From contig NZ_QXJI01000005.1 of NCBI RefSeq assembly GCF_003586305.1, positions 1 to 35,013 of the forward strand: a stretch of DNA of 35,013 nucleotides. The letters run 5' to 3'. The notes below the pieces were generated by a model. That model saw only the letters and a list, made by a program, of their open reading frames with translations. It was not told where the DNA came from and ran no database searches. Positions 16,791 to 27,708 of this stretch are shown in pieces. Every line of letters begins with the position of its first letter. Position 1 is the stretch's first letter. Source of the stretch: Cognatilysobacter tabacisoli (lineage in GTDB: Bacteria; Pseudomonadota; Gammaproteobacteria; Xanthomonadales; Xanthomonadaceae). The position numbers and the translations under genes are program-made.

Positions 16791-18452
16791 CTACTTCGCT
16801 TCGCGGGGCCCGGGCGCCAGGTCGATCGTCGGCAGGTACGTCGGGGCGACGCGCGCGCGGCGGCGCTGCTCGAACGCGAACCCGTAGCCGAGCAGCTTCG
16901 CTTCGCTCCACTTGGCGCCGAGGAAGGCCAGGCCGAGCGGCAGGCCGCTGGCGTCGCCCATCGGCACCGTGAGGCTCGGGTAGCCCGCCACCGCCGCCGC
17001 GCCGTAGCTGGCCCCGGTGAAATTGTCGCCGTTGACCGGATCGATGGGCCACGCCGGGCCCGTGGTCGGGGCGACGAGCGCGTCGAGGCGCTGCCTGCGC
17101 AGCGCGGCGTCGATGCCGTCCGGGCCGGCGAGCTGGCGTGCGCGCCGCTGCGCCTTGCGATACGCGGCATCCGTCAGGGCGCCCTTGGCCTGCGCCTGCT
17201 CGAACAGTTCCTGCCCGAACCACGGCATCTGGGCGGCCGCGTTGTCGCGGTTGTAGGCGATCAATGCCTCCAGCGAGCCGACCGGCGCCTGGCTGCCGCG
17301 CAGGTACTTGTTGAGGCCGTGCTTGAACTCGTAGAGCAGCACGGTGAACTCGTCGGCGCTCCAGCGCCCGGCGGTCGGGATCGTCACCTCGACGACGGTC
17401 GCGCCGGCCTCGCGCAGCGTCGCCACGGCCCGTTCGAACGCCGCGTCGACGCCGGGCTGCGGGTCGACCCCGGAGCGCTTCAGCACGCCGATGCGCGCGC
17501 CCTTGAGCGCGTCGGGCTGCAGGGCGGCGAGGTAGTCCACCGGAGCGCGCTTGCGCGCCTCGCGGGCGGCGGGGTCGGCGGCGTCGTTGGTGTCGGCCAG
17601 CACGGCGAGCAGGGCGGCCGCATCGGCCACGGTGCGGGCCATCGGCCCGGCCGTGTCCTGGCTGTACGAGATCGGGATGATCCCGCTGCGACCGACCAGT
17701 CCGACCGTCGGCTTCAGGCCGACGAGGCCGTTGACCGCGGCCGGGCACAGGATGCTGCCGTCGGTCTCGGTGCCGACGCCGACGGCTGCGAGGCTCGCCG
17801 CGATCGCCGCGCCGGTGCCGCTGCTCGAGCCGCACGGACTGCGGTCCAGCACGTACGGGTTGCGGGTCTGCCCGCCGCGCGCGCTCCAGCCGGAGGTCGA
17901 GCGCGTCGAGCGAAAGTTCGCCCATTCACTGAGGTTGGTCTTGCCGAGGATCACCGCGCCGGCCTCGCGCAGCGCGGTGACCAGCGGCGCGTCCGATGCC
18001 GGGCGGTGCGACGCCAGGGCCAGCGAGCCGGCCGAATTGACCATCGGGGTGGCGTCGATGTTGTCCTTGATCAGTACCGGGATGCCGTGCAGCGGGCCGC
18101 GGACGCGGCCGGCCTGGCGCTCGTCGTCGCGCGCGGCGGCTTCTTCGGCGGCGTCGGGGTTGACTTCGATCACCGCGTTGAGCCGCGGGCCGCCGTCGTC
18201 GATGGCGGCGATGCGGCGCAGGTAGGCGGCGGTCAGTCGCGCGCTGGTGGTTTCGCCGCGCTCCATCCGCGCCGCGAGCGTGGCGATGTCGGTTTCGACG
18301 ATGCCTGCGCTGTCGGCCGCCGCCGCGGCGGGCGCCGGTGACCGGGCGCCGGGTGGGAGGCTGGCGCACGCGCTCAGCGCGAGCGCAATGGCGGTGGCGA
18401 ACGCTGCGGCCCGCGGCCGGACGATGGGCGGGCGGACGGTGGCTGCGTGCAT
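16791..18452 (-). CDS. Amidase-signature family lipoprotein
   Basis: The 553-residue product has a bacterial lipoprotein signal: basic N-region, hydrophobic stretch AAAFATAIALAL and lipobox LSAC with Cys29. A mature amidase-signature domain follows. The Ser-cisSer-Lys triad can be placed at Lys129 (VLIKDNID), Ser209 (CGSSSGTG) and Ser233 (TETDGSI), and the 24-residue spacing of the two serines fits the family. The family hydrolyses amide bonds, with substrates ranging from small amides to peptides; the substrate here is unknown. Start ATG 18452 was chosen because it gives the lipobox and follows AGGGGAT. It lies 47 bases downstream of the DUF2127-like gene. The closest known relatives are often annotated glutamyl-tRNA amidotransferase A, which is unlikely for an exported protein. 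Confidence 0.93.
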   Translation of the reverse strand: MHAATVRPPIVRPRAAAFATAIALALSACASLPPGARSPAPAAAAADSAGIVETDIATLAARMERGETTSARLTAAYLRRIAAIDDGGPRLNAVIEVNPDAAEEAAARDDERQAGRVRGPLHGIPVLIKDNIDATPMVNSAGSLALASHRPASDAPLVTALREAGAVILGKTNLSEWANFRSTRSTSGWSARGGQTRNPYVLDRSPCGSSSGTGAAIAASLAAVGVGTETDGSILCPAAVNGLVGLKPTVGLVGRSGIIPISYSQDTAGPMARTVADAAALLAVLADTNDAADPAAREARKRAPVDYLAALQPDALKGARIGVLKRSGVDPQPGVDAAFERAVATLREAGATVVEVTIPTAGRWSADEFTVLLYEFKHGLNKYLRGSQAPVGSLEALIAYNRDNAAAQMPWFGQELFEQAQAKGALTDAAYRKAQRRARQLAGPDGIDAALRRQRLDALVAPTTGPAWPIDPVNGDNFTGASYGAAAVAGYPSLTVPMGDASGLPLGLAFLGAKWSEAKLLGYGFAFEQRRRARVAPTYLPTIDLAPGPREAK

Positions 18453-18499
18453 CGGGCGATCCCCTGTGGATGCCCGGAGTATGCCGTGCGCGTGGCCGT

Positions 18500-18934
18500 T
18501 CAGCGCTGGCGTCGACGCAGGTCCGCGCCGAGGACCCAGACGATGATCACGTTGACGGCCAGCGCGGTGGCGCTGACCCAGCCCGGGTGCCGGGCGATCG
18601 CGTACAGGTCGACCGGCAGGTAGATCGCCGCGCTCGCGCACCCCAGCCACGACGCCCATGCGCGGGCGCGCCACAGGCCCCAGGCCTCGATGCCGCGCAG
18701 CAGGCCGTACGCAAGTACGCCCGCGGCGATCATGCGGACGGCGGAGGGGTCGAGTTCGCGGGCGAGCACGGCGAGCGTGCCGTGCCGCGGGTCCATGTGC
18801 AGCAGGCCGACCGCGTCGGCCATCAGGTTCTGCAGCGGCGCGGGGCCGAGCAGCTCGAGTGCGGCCGCGGTGGCGAGCGCGAGGGCGCCCTTGAGCGCCT
18901 CGAACAGCGCGACCAGGTGCAGGCCCGTGTCCAT
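18500..18934 (-). CDS. DUF2127-like integral membrane protein
   Basis: The product is 144 residues with about four predicted membrane segments (roughly 5-28, 60-85, 90-112, 118-138). The N-terminus MDTGLHLVALFEALKGALAL, the central AYGLLRGIEAWGLWRARAWA and the LPVDLYAIARHPGW segment match the DUF2127 pattern as I recall it. The function of this family is unknown. I chose ATG 18934 with GGCGAGG upstream; a GTG at 18964 would extend it by ten residues. It lies between typA (49 bases upstream) and the amidase (47 bases downstream) on the same strand, so cotranscription is possible. Confidence 0.8.
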   Translation of the reverse strand: MDTGLHLVALFEALKGALALATAAALELLGPAPLQNLMADAVGLLHMDPRHGTLAVLARELDPSAVRMIAAGVLAYGLLRGIEAWGLWRARAWASWLGCASAAIYLPVDLYAIARHPGWVSATALAVNVIIVWVLGADLRRRQR

Positions 18935-18983
18935 ACGGGCCTCGCCGTCCAAGCTCACCGCCACGCCGTGAAGCGTCGCGCGG

Positions 18984-20813
<1,830 letters not shown>

Positions 20814-20859
20814 CGGAGAAGAGCGCCGCGAGGCGTCAGGTCAGCTGGGGAAGCCGACA

Positions 20860-20865
20860 AGTATA
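20860..20865 (-). promoter_or_regulatory. Candidate -10 box for typA
   Basis: On the minus strand TATACT lies at 20865-20860, about 47 bases before the typA ATG, five of six matches to the -10 consensus. No good -35 box is seen 16-18 bases upstream. Confidence 0.4.
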
Positions 20866-21000
20866 GCGGCTGCGGGACCGCGCTGCCGGTTCAGGTTCAG
20901 GGCTGCGGTATGCTTCGCGGTCGGCATTCATGCGGCGCCCCGAGCCCCACGGCGGTGCGCCCGAACACTCCCGTTCCCGCTGCCCTCCCCGGAGAAGTCC

Positions 21001-21507
21001 ATGTCCCTGATCGCCCATTTCGACACCGACCGCGGCCCGATCCGCGTCGAGCTCGCCGCCGACAAGGCGCCGCTGACGGTCGCCAACTTCGTCAACCTCG
21101 CCCAGCGCGGGTTCTACGACGGGCTGAGCTTCCACCGCGTCATCGCCGATTTCATGATCCAGGGCGGCTGCCCGCTCGGCACCGGCACCGGTGGCCCGGG
21201 CTACCGCTTCGAGGACGAGGCCAAGAACGGGCTGGGCCACGAGCGCGGCGTGCTGTCGATGGCCAACGCCGGTCCGAACACCAACGGCAGCCAGTTCTTC
21301 ATCACCCACGTGTCGACCCCGTGGCTGGACGGCAAGCACACCGTGTTCGGCAAGGTCGTCGAAGGCCTCGAGGCCGTCGACCGGGTCAAGCAGGGCGACA
21401 AGATCAACTCGATCAAGATCGAGGGCGACACCAGCGGCGTGCTGGCGGCGCACGGCGAGCGCATCGCCGAGTGGAACAAGACCCTCGACGCCAACGCCCG
21501 CGCCTGA
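21001..21507 (+). CDS. ppiB: Peptidyl-prolyl cis-trans isomerase, cytoplasmic cyclophilin
   Basis: This enzyme accelerates cis-trans isomerisation of proline peptide bonds. The 168-residue product has no signal peptide, so it acts in the cytoplasm. Cyclophilin active-site residues are visible: Arg46 in [16 protein letters not shown], Gln54, Gln98 and Phe100 in [12 protein letters not shown], Trp108 in [12 protein letters not shown] and His113. The start ATG 21001 follows GGAGAAGTCC. It is divergent from typA and ends at a strong hairpin. Confidence 0.97.
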   Translation: MSLIAHFDTDRGPIRVELAADKAPLTVANFVNLAQRGFYDGLSFHRVIADFMIQGGCPLGTGTGGPGYRFEDEAKNGLGHERGVLSMANAGPNTNGSQFFITHVSTPWLDGKHTVFGKVVEGLEAVDRVKQGDKINSIKIEGDTSGVLAAHGERIAEWNKTLDANARA

Positions 21508-21513
21508 CCGCGC

Positions 21514-21572
21514 CGGCGCGCTTCCCGCGCCGACCCGACGCCCGCCGCGACCTTCGCGGCGGGCGTCGTCGT
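21514..21572 (+). terminator. Terminator after ppiB
   Basis: A 14-bp perfect stem, CGACGCCCGCCGCG (21536-21549) with CGCGGCGGGCGTCG (21555-21568), loop ACCTT, is followed by TCGTTT. A smaller stem CGGCGCG (21514-21520) with CGCGCCG (21526-21532) precedes it. The stem is strong; the T tract is short. Confidence 0.7.
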
Positions 21573-21748
21573 TTCCGGGTGGCGGCCACGCGTTCGACGA
21601 AAGGACCAGCCCGGCCCGGCGGCGGCCGCGTGATACCATTTCGGGGCTCGATTCCCGTCGTCCGGCGGATGTTCGGCGCGGCCTTCGCGGCGCGCCGAGA
21701 CGCTGTTCGGGGCGGTCCTCCCCATCGACTCCCCACGAGGTCCACGCG

Positions 21749-22954
21749 ATGCCCCAGCTCGCCCGGCGCATCGGTCGCGCCAAGCCCAGCGCGATCATGC
21801 AGGTTGCCGACAAGGCCAAGCGCCTGAAGGCCGAAGGCCGCGACATCATCAGCTTCTCGATCGGTGTCCCGAACTTCCTGCCCGGCGAGCACGTGTACGC
21901 CGCCGCGCGCGACGCGCTGGCTAAGGACAGCGGCCAGTACGGCAGCAACCGGGGCGCCGACGCGCTGCTCGATGCGTTCCTCGAGCACATCGGCAAGATC
22001 GGCCTGACCGGCTACGGCCGGGTCAACGTCGCCACCGGCATCGGCGCCAAGCACGTGATCTACAACCTGGCCGAGGCGCTGCTGGACGAGGGCGACACGA
22101 TCGTGTTCCCGACGCCGTACTGGACCAGCTACGTCGATATCGCCGAGATCGTCAACGCCACGATCGAGCTGCTGCCGTGCCCGGCCGCGCAGGACTACAA
22201 GCTGACTCCGGCCCAGCTCGACGCGGCGCTGGCGAAGAAGCCCAAGGTGTTCCTGTTCAACAACCCGTCCAACCCGACCGGCATGGTCTACACCAAGGCC
22301 GAGATCGACGCGCTCGCCGACGTGCTGGTCAAGCACCCGGACACGTGGGTGATCACCGACGACATCTACAACCGGATGGTGTTCGACGGGCTGGGCTACC
22401 ACAACTTCGTTCACGCGCGCCCCGAGCTGCGCGACCGCGTGATCTTCCTCGACTCGCTGTCGAAGACCTACGGCATGCCGGGCTGGCGCGTCGGCTTCCT
22501 GGCCGGGCCGGAGCCGGTCGCCCAGGCGATCGCGACGATGAACTCGAACCACATCACCAACATCCCCGAGATCGTCACGGCCGCGGCGGTGGCGGCGCTG
22601 TCCGGGCCGCAGGACGTGCCGACGGCCAAGTGCGCCGAGTTCCAGGCCAAGCGCGACCAGGTGATGGCGGTGATGGATGCGATCCCCGGCGTCGTGTGCC
22701 CGCGCCCGCAGGGGGCGTTCTACGTGTTCCCCGACATCAGCGTGGCGTTCGGCAAGACCCACGTCCCGAGCGGCAAGAAGATCGACAGCGACGTCGACTT
22801 CTGCGATGCCCTGCTCGAAGCCAAGGGCGTGGCCTGCGTGCCCGGTTCGGCGTTCGGCGAGCCGCGCGCGCTGCGGATCAGCTACACGTGCCCGACGCCG
22901 CAGCTGGCGCCGGGGCTGCAGCGGTTCCAGGAATTCTTCGCCGAACTGGCCTGA
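21749..22954 (+). CDS. Class I pyridoxal-phosphate aminotransferase (aspartate type)
   Basis: The 401-residue product is a fold-type I aminotransferase. PLP contacts are visible: Asn175 in NNPSNPTG, Asp204 and Tyr207 in TDDIYNRMVF, the Schiff-base Lys239 in DSLSKTYGMPGWRVGF, and an arginine in ALRISYTCP for the substrate carboxylate. The likely reaction is aspartate to oxaloacetate with 2-oxoglutarate, but aromatic or alanine substrates cannot be excluded. The start ATG 21749 follows ACGAGG. It lies after the ppiB terminator and 31 bases before the glutaredoxin-like gene, so those two may be cotranscribed. Confidence 0.92.
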   Translation: MPQLARRIGRAKPSAIMQVADKAKRLKAEGRDIISFSIGVPNFLPGEHVYAAARDALAKDSGQYGSNRGADALLDAFLEHIGKIGLTGYGRVNVATGIGAKHVIYNLAEALLDEGDTIVFPTPYWTSYVDIAEIVNATIELLPCPAAQDYKLTPAQLDAALAKKPKVFLFNNPSNPTGMVYTKAEIDALADVLVKHPDTWVITDDIYNRMVFDGLGYHNFVHARPELRDRVIFLDSLSKTYGMPGWRVGFLAGPEPVAQAIATMNSNHITNIPEIVTAAAVAALSGPQDVPTAKCAEFQAKRDQVMAVMDAIPGVVCPRPQGAFYVFPDISVAFGKTHVPSGKKIDSDVDFCDALLEAKGVACVPGSAFGEPRALRISYTCPTPQLAPGLQRFQEFFAELA

Positions 22955-22985
22955 CACGGCCTGCCGGCCCGACGCGGAGTCGCCG

Positions 22986-23345
22986 ATGCGGATGCTCTGG
23001 GTGTTGATCGCGGTGGCCGCCGTTGGCGGCTACCTGCACGTTCGCGGCGGCAATGAAGCACCCGCGCTGCACCCCGACGACCCGCGCCATGCCACCGGCG
23101 ATGCGCGCATCGTGATGATGGCCGCCGACTGGTGCGGCTACTGCCGCAAGCAGCAGAAGGCCTTCGAACTGGCCAACGTGCGCTACCGCGTGCTCGACGT
23201 CGATACGCCCGAGGGCGACCGCGCCATGCAGGCGCTGGGCGCCCGCGGGGTGCCGACCACGGTCGTCGGCCAGCACGTGGTGTACGGCTACAACACCGCC
23301 GAGCTGAAGGACCGGCTGGCGCCGCTGGGCTATCGCGTGTTCTGA
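22986..23345 (+). CDS. Membrane-anchored glutaredoxin-like protein
   Basis: The 119-residue product begins with a short hydrophobic anchor ([17 protein letters not shown]) and a linker. A thioredoxin-fold glutaredoxin domain follows, with the active site [11 protein letters not shown] (Cys50, Cys53), the cis-proline motif GVPTTVVG and a C-terminal helix NTAELKDRL. The anchor suggests a periplasmic or membrane-bound thiol reductase or isomerase; the partner is unknown. The start could also be ATG 22992. A GGAG lies upstream of 22986. It is followed by mdh after 59 bases. Confidence 0.87.
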   Translation: MRMLWVLIAVAAVGGYLHVRGGNEAPALHPDDPRHATGDARIVMMAADWCGYCRKQQKAFELANVRYRVLDVDTPEGDRAMQALGARGVPTTVVGQHVVYGYNTAELKDRLAPLGYRVF

Positions 23346-23404
23346 CGCGCCGCGCCCGATTCCCTTTCCAACCTTTCCCATTTTTCTGCACGAAGGACCC
23401 ACCC

Positions 23405-24391
23405 ATGAAGACTCCCGTCCGCGTTGCCGTCACCGGTGCTGCCGGCCAGATCGGTTACTCGCTGCTGTTCCGCATCGCCTCGGGCGAGATGCTCGGCAAG
23501 GATCAGCCGGTCATCCTGCAGATGCTGGAGCTGCCGATGGAGAAGGCGCAGGCCGCGCTCAAGGGCGTGATGATGGAGCTGGAGGACTGCGCGTTCCCGC
23601 TGCTGGCCGGCATGGTCGGCACCGATGACGCCGAAGTGGCGTTCAAGGATGCCGACATCGCCCTGCTCGTCGGCGCGCGTCCGCGCGGCCCGGGCATGGA
23701 GCGCAAGGACCTGCTGCTCGAGAACGCCAAGATCTTCACCGCCCAGGGCGCCGCGCTGAACAAGGTCGCCAGCCGCAACGTGAAGGTGCTGGTGGTCGGC
23801 AACCCGGCCAACACCAACGCCTACATCGCGATGAAGTCCGCCCCGGACCTGCCGGCCAAGAACTTCACCGCGATGCTGCGGCTGGACCACAACCGCGCGC
23901 TGTCGCAGCTGGCCGCCAAGGCCGGCGTGGCGGTGGCCGACATCGAGAAGCTGGTCGTGTGGGGCAACCACAGCCCGACGATGTACCCGGACTACCGCTT
24001 CGCGACGGTCAACGGCCAGTCGCTGAAGGACAATATCAACGACGCCGACTGGAACGCCAACACGTTCATCCCGCAGGTCGGCAAGCGCGGCGCGGCGATC
24101 ATCGAGGCGCGCGGCCTGTCGTCGGCCGCGTCGGCCGCCAACGCCGCGATCGACCACATCCGCGACTGGGTGCTGGGCAGCAACGGCAAGTGGGTGACGA
24201 TGGGCGTGCCGTCGGACGGCAGCTATGGCATCCCGGAAGGCGTGATGTACGGCGTTCCGGTGACGACCGCCAATGGCGAGTACACCCGCGTCGAGGGCCT
24301 GCCGGTCGACGAGTTCAGCCGCGCGGCGATGGACAAGACCCTGGCCGAGCTCGAGGAAGAGCGCGCCGGCGTCGCGCACCTGCTGGCGTAA
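23405..24391 (+). CDS. mdh: Malate dehydrogenase
   Basis: The enzyme interconverts malate and oxaloacetate with NAD in the TCA cycle. The 328-residue product is the MDH type 2 form. It has [19 protein letters not shown] (NAD-binding), the mobile-loop arginines in [39 protein letters not shown] with the aspartate relay, and catalytic His189 in [13 protein letters not shown]. The start ATG 23405 follows GAAGGACCCACCC. A terminator follows at 24436. It can feed oxaloacetate to the methylcitrate synthase encoded downstream. Confidence 0.98.
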   Translation: MKTPVRVAVTGAAGQIGYSLLFRIASGEMLGKDQPVILQMLELPMEKAQAALKGVMMELEDCAFPLLAGMVGTDDAEVAFKDADIALLVGARPRGPGMERKDLLLENAKIFTAQGAALNKVASRNVKVLVVGNPANTNAYIAMKSAPDLPAKNFTAMLRLDHNRALSQLAAKAGVAVADIEKLVVWGNHSPTMYPDYRFATVNGQSLKDNINDADWNANTFIPQVGKRGAAIIEARGLSSAASAANAAIDHIRDWVLGSNGKWVTMGVPSDGSYGIPEGVMYGVPVTTANGEYTRVEGLPVDEFSRAAMDKTLAELEEERAGVAHLLA

Positions 24392-24435
24392 GCCTGCCGG
24401 CCCGCGCAGCCGGGCACGGCCGATGGTTGTATCGC

Positions 24436-24469
24436 GACGGGGCGGCCTTCGGGTCGCCCCGTCCGTTTG
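24436..24469 (+). terminator. Terminator after mdh
   Basis: GACGGGGCGGCC (24436-24447) pairs with GGTCGCCCCGTC (24452-24463) around a TTCG tetraloop, with one G-U pair, and is followed by CGTTTG. Stable stem with a short T run, 44 bases after the mdh stop. Confidence 0.7.
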
Positions 24470-24559
24470 TGCGCCCGCCGCACGCCGGCGGTTCGACCAA
24501 TGTCCTAACGCGCACGTACCGCGGCCGGACTAGCCTTCACGGACAGCTGCGGAGGCCGC

Positions 24560-26461
24560 ATGACGACGCACCAGGAATTCCACCGACGCTCCGTCGACGA
24601 ACCGGAGGCGTTCTGGGCCGAGCAGGCGCAGGCGATCCACTGGCACGTCGCTCCGCGGCAGATCCTCGACTATGCGAACCCGCCGTTCCGGCGCTGGTTC
24701 GTCGGCGGCCAGACCAACCTCTGCTACAACGCCGTCGACCGGCACCTGGCCGCGCGCGGCGACCAGCTCGCGCTCGTGGCGATCTCCAGCGAAACCGGCG
24801 TCACCCGCGAGGTCAGCTACCGCGAGCTGCACGCCGAGGTGAATGCGTTCGCCGCGGTGCTGCGCTCGCTCGATGTCGGCCGCGGCGACCGCGTGGTGAT
24901 CTACATGCCGAACATGGCCGAGGCGGTGTTCGCGATGCTGGCCTGCGCGCGGATCGGCGCGGTGCATTCGGTGGTGTTCGGCGGGTTCGCCGCGCACAAC
25001 CTTGCGCTGCGCATCGACGACGCGACGCCGAAGCTGCTCGTCTGCGCCGACGCCGGCATGCGTGGCGGCAAGGTGATTGCGTACAAGCCGCTGGTCGACG
25101 CCGCCTGTGCCGAGGCCGCGTCGCCGCCGCCGCGGGTGCTGGTCGTCAGCCGCGGCCTCGATCCGGATGCTGCGATGACGCCCGGCCGCGACGTTGCCTA
25201 CGCGCCGCTGCGCGCGCGGTTCGACGGGGCGCAGGTCGACGTGGAGTGGCTCGAATCGAACGAGCCGAGCTACCTGCTGTACACGTCCGGCACGACCGGC
25301 AAGCCCAAGGGCGTGCAGCGCGACGTCGGCGGCTACGCGGTGGCGATGGCGCTGTCGATGTGGTCGATCTACGACGTGCGCGCCGGGCAGGTGATGTTCT
25401 CGACGTCCGACGTCGGCTGGGCGGTCGGCCATTCGTACAACGTCTACGGCCCGCTGATCGCCGGCGCGACGTCGATCCTCTACGAAGGCCTGCCGACGAA
25501 CCCGGACCCCGCGGTGTGGTGGGGCATCTGCGAGCGCTACGGCGTGCGCACGATGTTCTCGTCGCCGACCGGCATCCGCGTGCTGAAGAAGCAGGACCCG
25601 TCGTGGCTGCGCAAGCACGACCTGTCGGCGCTGAAGTGGCTGTTCCTCGCCGGCGAGCCGCTCGACGAGCCGACCGCGCAGTGGGTCACTGAAGGCCTGG
25701 GCAAGACCGTCATCGACAACTACTGGCAGACCGAGACCGGCTGGCCGGTGCTCGCGCTGATGCCGGGCCTGGACCTGCAGCCGGTGAAGTTCGGCTCGCC
25801 GGGCCTGCCGATGCCCGGCTACAACCTGCGCGTGATCGACGACCAGACCGGCGCCGACGTCGCGCCGGGCGAGAAGGGCGTGCTGGTGATCCAGCCGCCG
25901 CTGCCGCCGGGCTGCATGACCACGATCTGGAACGACGACGCGCGCTTTGTCGCCAGCTACTTCAGCCACTTCAACGAGCTGCTGTACAGCTCGCTGGACT
26001 GGGCGATCCGCGACGCCGACGGCTACACGTACATCCTCGGCCGCACGGACGACGTCATCAACGTCGCCGGGCACCGGCTCGGCACGCGCGAAATCGAGGA
26101 GTCGTGCTCGACCTACGCCAGCGTCGCCGAGGCGGCCGTGGTCGGCGTCCACGACGAACTCAAGGGCCAGGTGCCGGTGGTGTTCGCGACGCTGAAGCAG
26201 GGCGGGACGGGCGAGACCTCGGGCGAGGCGGCCGCGCGCATCCAGCAGCGCGTGGTCGAGCAGCTCGGCGCCGTCGCGCGGCCGGCGCGCGTGTACGTCG
26301 TCAACGCGCTGCCGAAGACCCGCTCGGGCAAGCTGCTGCGCCGCTCGATCCAGGCGCTGGCCGAGGACCGCGACCCGGGCGACCTGTCGACGCTCGACGA
26401 CCCGGGCGCGCTGGACGAGGTGCGGCGCGCGCTCGGCCGCGGCGCCGACGCCGGTGGGTGA
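24560..26461 (+). CDS. prpE: Propionyl-CoA synthetase
   Basis: This ATP-dependent enzyme activates propionate to propionyl-CoA. The 633-residue product is of the ANL acyl-CoA synthetase family and of PrpE length (about 628 in E. coli). It has YTSGTTGKPKG (residues 241-251), the PrpE-like TMFSSPTGIRVLKKQDPSWL, YWQTETGWPVL, GRTDDVINVAGHRLGTREIE (494 on) and the catalytic Lys591 in KTRSGKLLRRS, the lysine commonly acetylated in this family. GGAGG precedes ATG 24560. It is the first gene of a prpE-prpB-prpC cluster after the mdh terminator. Confidence 0.95.
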   Translation: MTTHQEFHRRSVDEPEAFWAEQAQAIHWHVAPRQILDYANPPFRRWFVGGQTNLCYNAVDRHLAARGDQLALVAISSETGVTREVSYRELHAEVNAFAAVLRSLDVGRGDRVVIYMPNMAEAVFAMLACARIGAVHSVVFGGFAAHNLALRIDDATPKLLVCADAGMRGGKVIAYKPLVDAACAEAASPPPRVLVVSRGLDPDAAMTPGRDVAYAPLRARFDGAQVDVEWLESNEPSYLLYTSGTTGKPKGVQRDVGGYAVAMALSMWSIYDVRAGQVMFSTSDVGWAVGHSYNVYGPLIAGATSILYEGLPTNPDPAVWWGICERYGVRTMFSSPTGIRVLKKQDPSWLRKHDLSALKWLFLAGEPLDEPTAQWVTEGLGKTVIDNYWQTETGWPVLALMPGLDLQPVKFGSPGLPMPGYNLRVIDDQTGADVAPGEKGVLVIQPPLPPGCMTTIWNDDARFVASYFSHFNELLYSSLDWAIRDADGYTYILGRTDDVINVAGHRLGTREIEESCSTYASVAEAAVVGVHDELKGQVPVVFATLKQGGTGETSGEAAARIQQRVVEQLGAVARPARVYVVNALPKTRSGKLLRRSIQALAEDRDPGDLSTLDDPGALDEVRRALGRGADAGG

Positions 26462-26517
26462 GGGCGGCGACCCCGCCCCGCCAGGCCCGCGCCGCGGGCC
26501 GCGCCGTCGCGGTCGGC

Positions 26518-26523
26518 TAAAAT
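26518..26523 (+). promoter_or_regulatory. Candidate -10 box upstream of prpB
   Basis: TAAAAT at 26518-26523 is five of six to the consensus in an otherwise very GC-rich gap, flanked by CGGC and GCCG. Transcription would begin about 15 bases before prpB. No clear -35 box is present, so this is tentative. Confidence 0.35.
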
Positions 26524-26545
26524 GGCCGCTTCACCAGGAGACGCC

Positions 26546-27427
26546 ATGACTTCGACTTCCGCCGGCGCGCGCTTTCGCGCCGCCCTCTCCGACGAAACTC
26601 CGCTGCAGGTGATGGGCGCGATCACCGCGTACGCCGGCCTGATGGCCAAGCGCACCGGCTACAAGGCGCTGTACCTGTCCGGCGGCGGCGTGGCCGCGAA
26701 CTCGCTCGGCATGCCGGACCTGGGCATCAGCACGATGGAAGACGTGCTGACCGACGCGCGCCGGATCGTCGACGCCACCGGCATGCCGCTGCTGGTCGAC
26801 ATCGACACCGGCTGGGGCGGGGCGTTCAACATCGGCCGCACGATCCGCTCTTTCGAGCGCGTCGGCGTCGCCGCCGTGCACATGGAGGACCAGGTCGGCC
26901 AGAAGCGCTGTGGCCACCGTCCGGGCAAGGAAGTCGTCAGCCGGGGCGAGATGGTCGATCGGGTCAAGGCCGCGGTCGATGCACGCACCGATGCGTCGTT
27001 TGTGATCATGGCGCGCACCGACGCGGCCGCGGTCGAGGGCGTCGACGCGGCGATCGAGCGCGCGGTGGCCTACGTCGAGGCCGGCGCCGACATGATCTTT
27101 CCCGAGGCGATGGGTTCGCTCGACGACTACCGCCGCTTTAAGCAGGCGGTGAAGGTGCCGATCCTGGCCAACCTCACCGAGTTCGGCGGCACGCCGTTCT
27201 ACACGACCGACGAACTGCGCGAAGCAGGCGTCGACATCGCGCTGTACTGCTGCGGTGCGTACCGGGCGATGAACAAGGCCGCGCTGCACTTCTACGAGAC
27301 CGTGCGGCGCGACGGCACGCAGAAGCACATCATCGACACGCTGCAGACGCGCGCCGAGCTCTACGACTTCCTCGGCTACCACGCCTACGAAGACAAGCTC
27401 GACGCGCTGTTCGCGCAGGACAAGTGA
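26546..27427 (+). CDS. prpB: Methylisocitrate lyase
   Basis: PrpB cleaves 2-methylisocitrate to succinate and pyruvate. The 293-residue product is an isocitrate lyase superfamily barrel. It has [35 protein letters not shown] and the catalytic loop [13 protein letters not shown] with Cys122 (C123 in E. coli PrpB), plus [19 protein letters not shown] and [16 protein letters not shown] chose ATG 26546 because AGGAG lies six bases upstream; an ATG at 26522 would add eight residues. It lies 84 bases after prpE and 281 before prpC. Confidence 0.97.
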   Translation: MTSTSAGARFRAALSDETPLQVMGAITAYAGLMAKRTGYKALYLSGGGVAANSLGMPDLGISTMEDVLTDARRIVDATGMPLLVDIDTGWGGAFNIGRTIRSFERVGVAAVHMEDQVGQKRCGHRPGKEVVSRGEMVDRVKAAVDARTDASFVIMARTDAAAVEGVDAAIERAVAYVEAGADMIFPEAMGSLDDYRRFKQAVKVPILANLTEFGGTPFYTTDELREAGVDIALYCCGAYRAMNKAALHFYETVRRDGTQKHIIDTLQTRAELYDFLGYHAYEDKLDALFAQDK

Positions 27428-27708
27428 GGTCACGCGGATGGCCGGCGGGCTCGTGATCCGGAATGGTCGGCCGACGGAGCGCACAGGTCCTCTCGATACG
27501 GAGTCCCCCTGTCACCTCTCCGCCGGCGCGTCCGTCCGCCCGCGGACCGCGGCGGGCTCGATCCGGCCCGCCGCGGTCATGGCGACGCTGTCGTCGCCCG
27601 GCTTGATTGCCCGCGTTGCTGCTATCCCTTCTTTCATCGATAACGCCGGCGCACGACCCGACCGGACACCCCGGTCCGCGACGCCGGATCCATTCCAGGA
27701 GACCGTTC
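27428..27708 (+). promoter_or_regulatory. prpB-prpC spacer with 13-bp hairpin
   Basis: No gene is seen. GACCGCGGCGGGC (27545-27557) pairs perfectly with GCCCGCCGCGGTC (27566-27578) around TCGATCCG; it lacks a T tract. A possible promoter, TTGCTG (27616-27621) and GATAAC (27639-27644) with 17 bases between, would serve prpC. Together they suggest partial uncoupling of prpB and prpC, which is inference. The prpC ribosome binding site AGGAG lies at 27698-27702. Confidence 0.4.
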
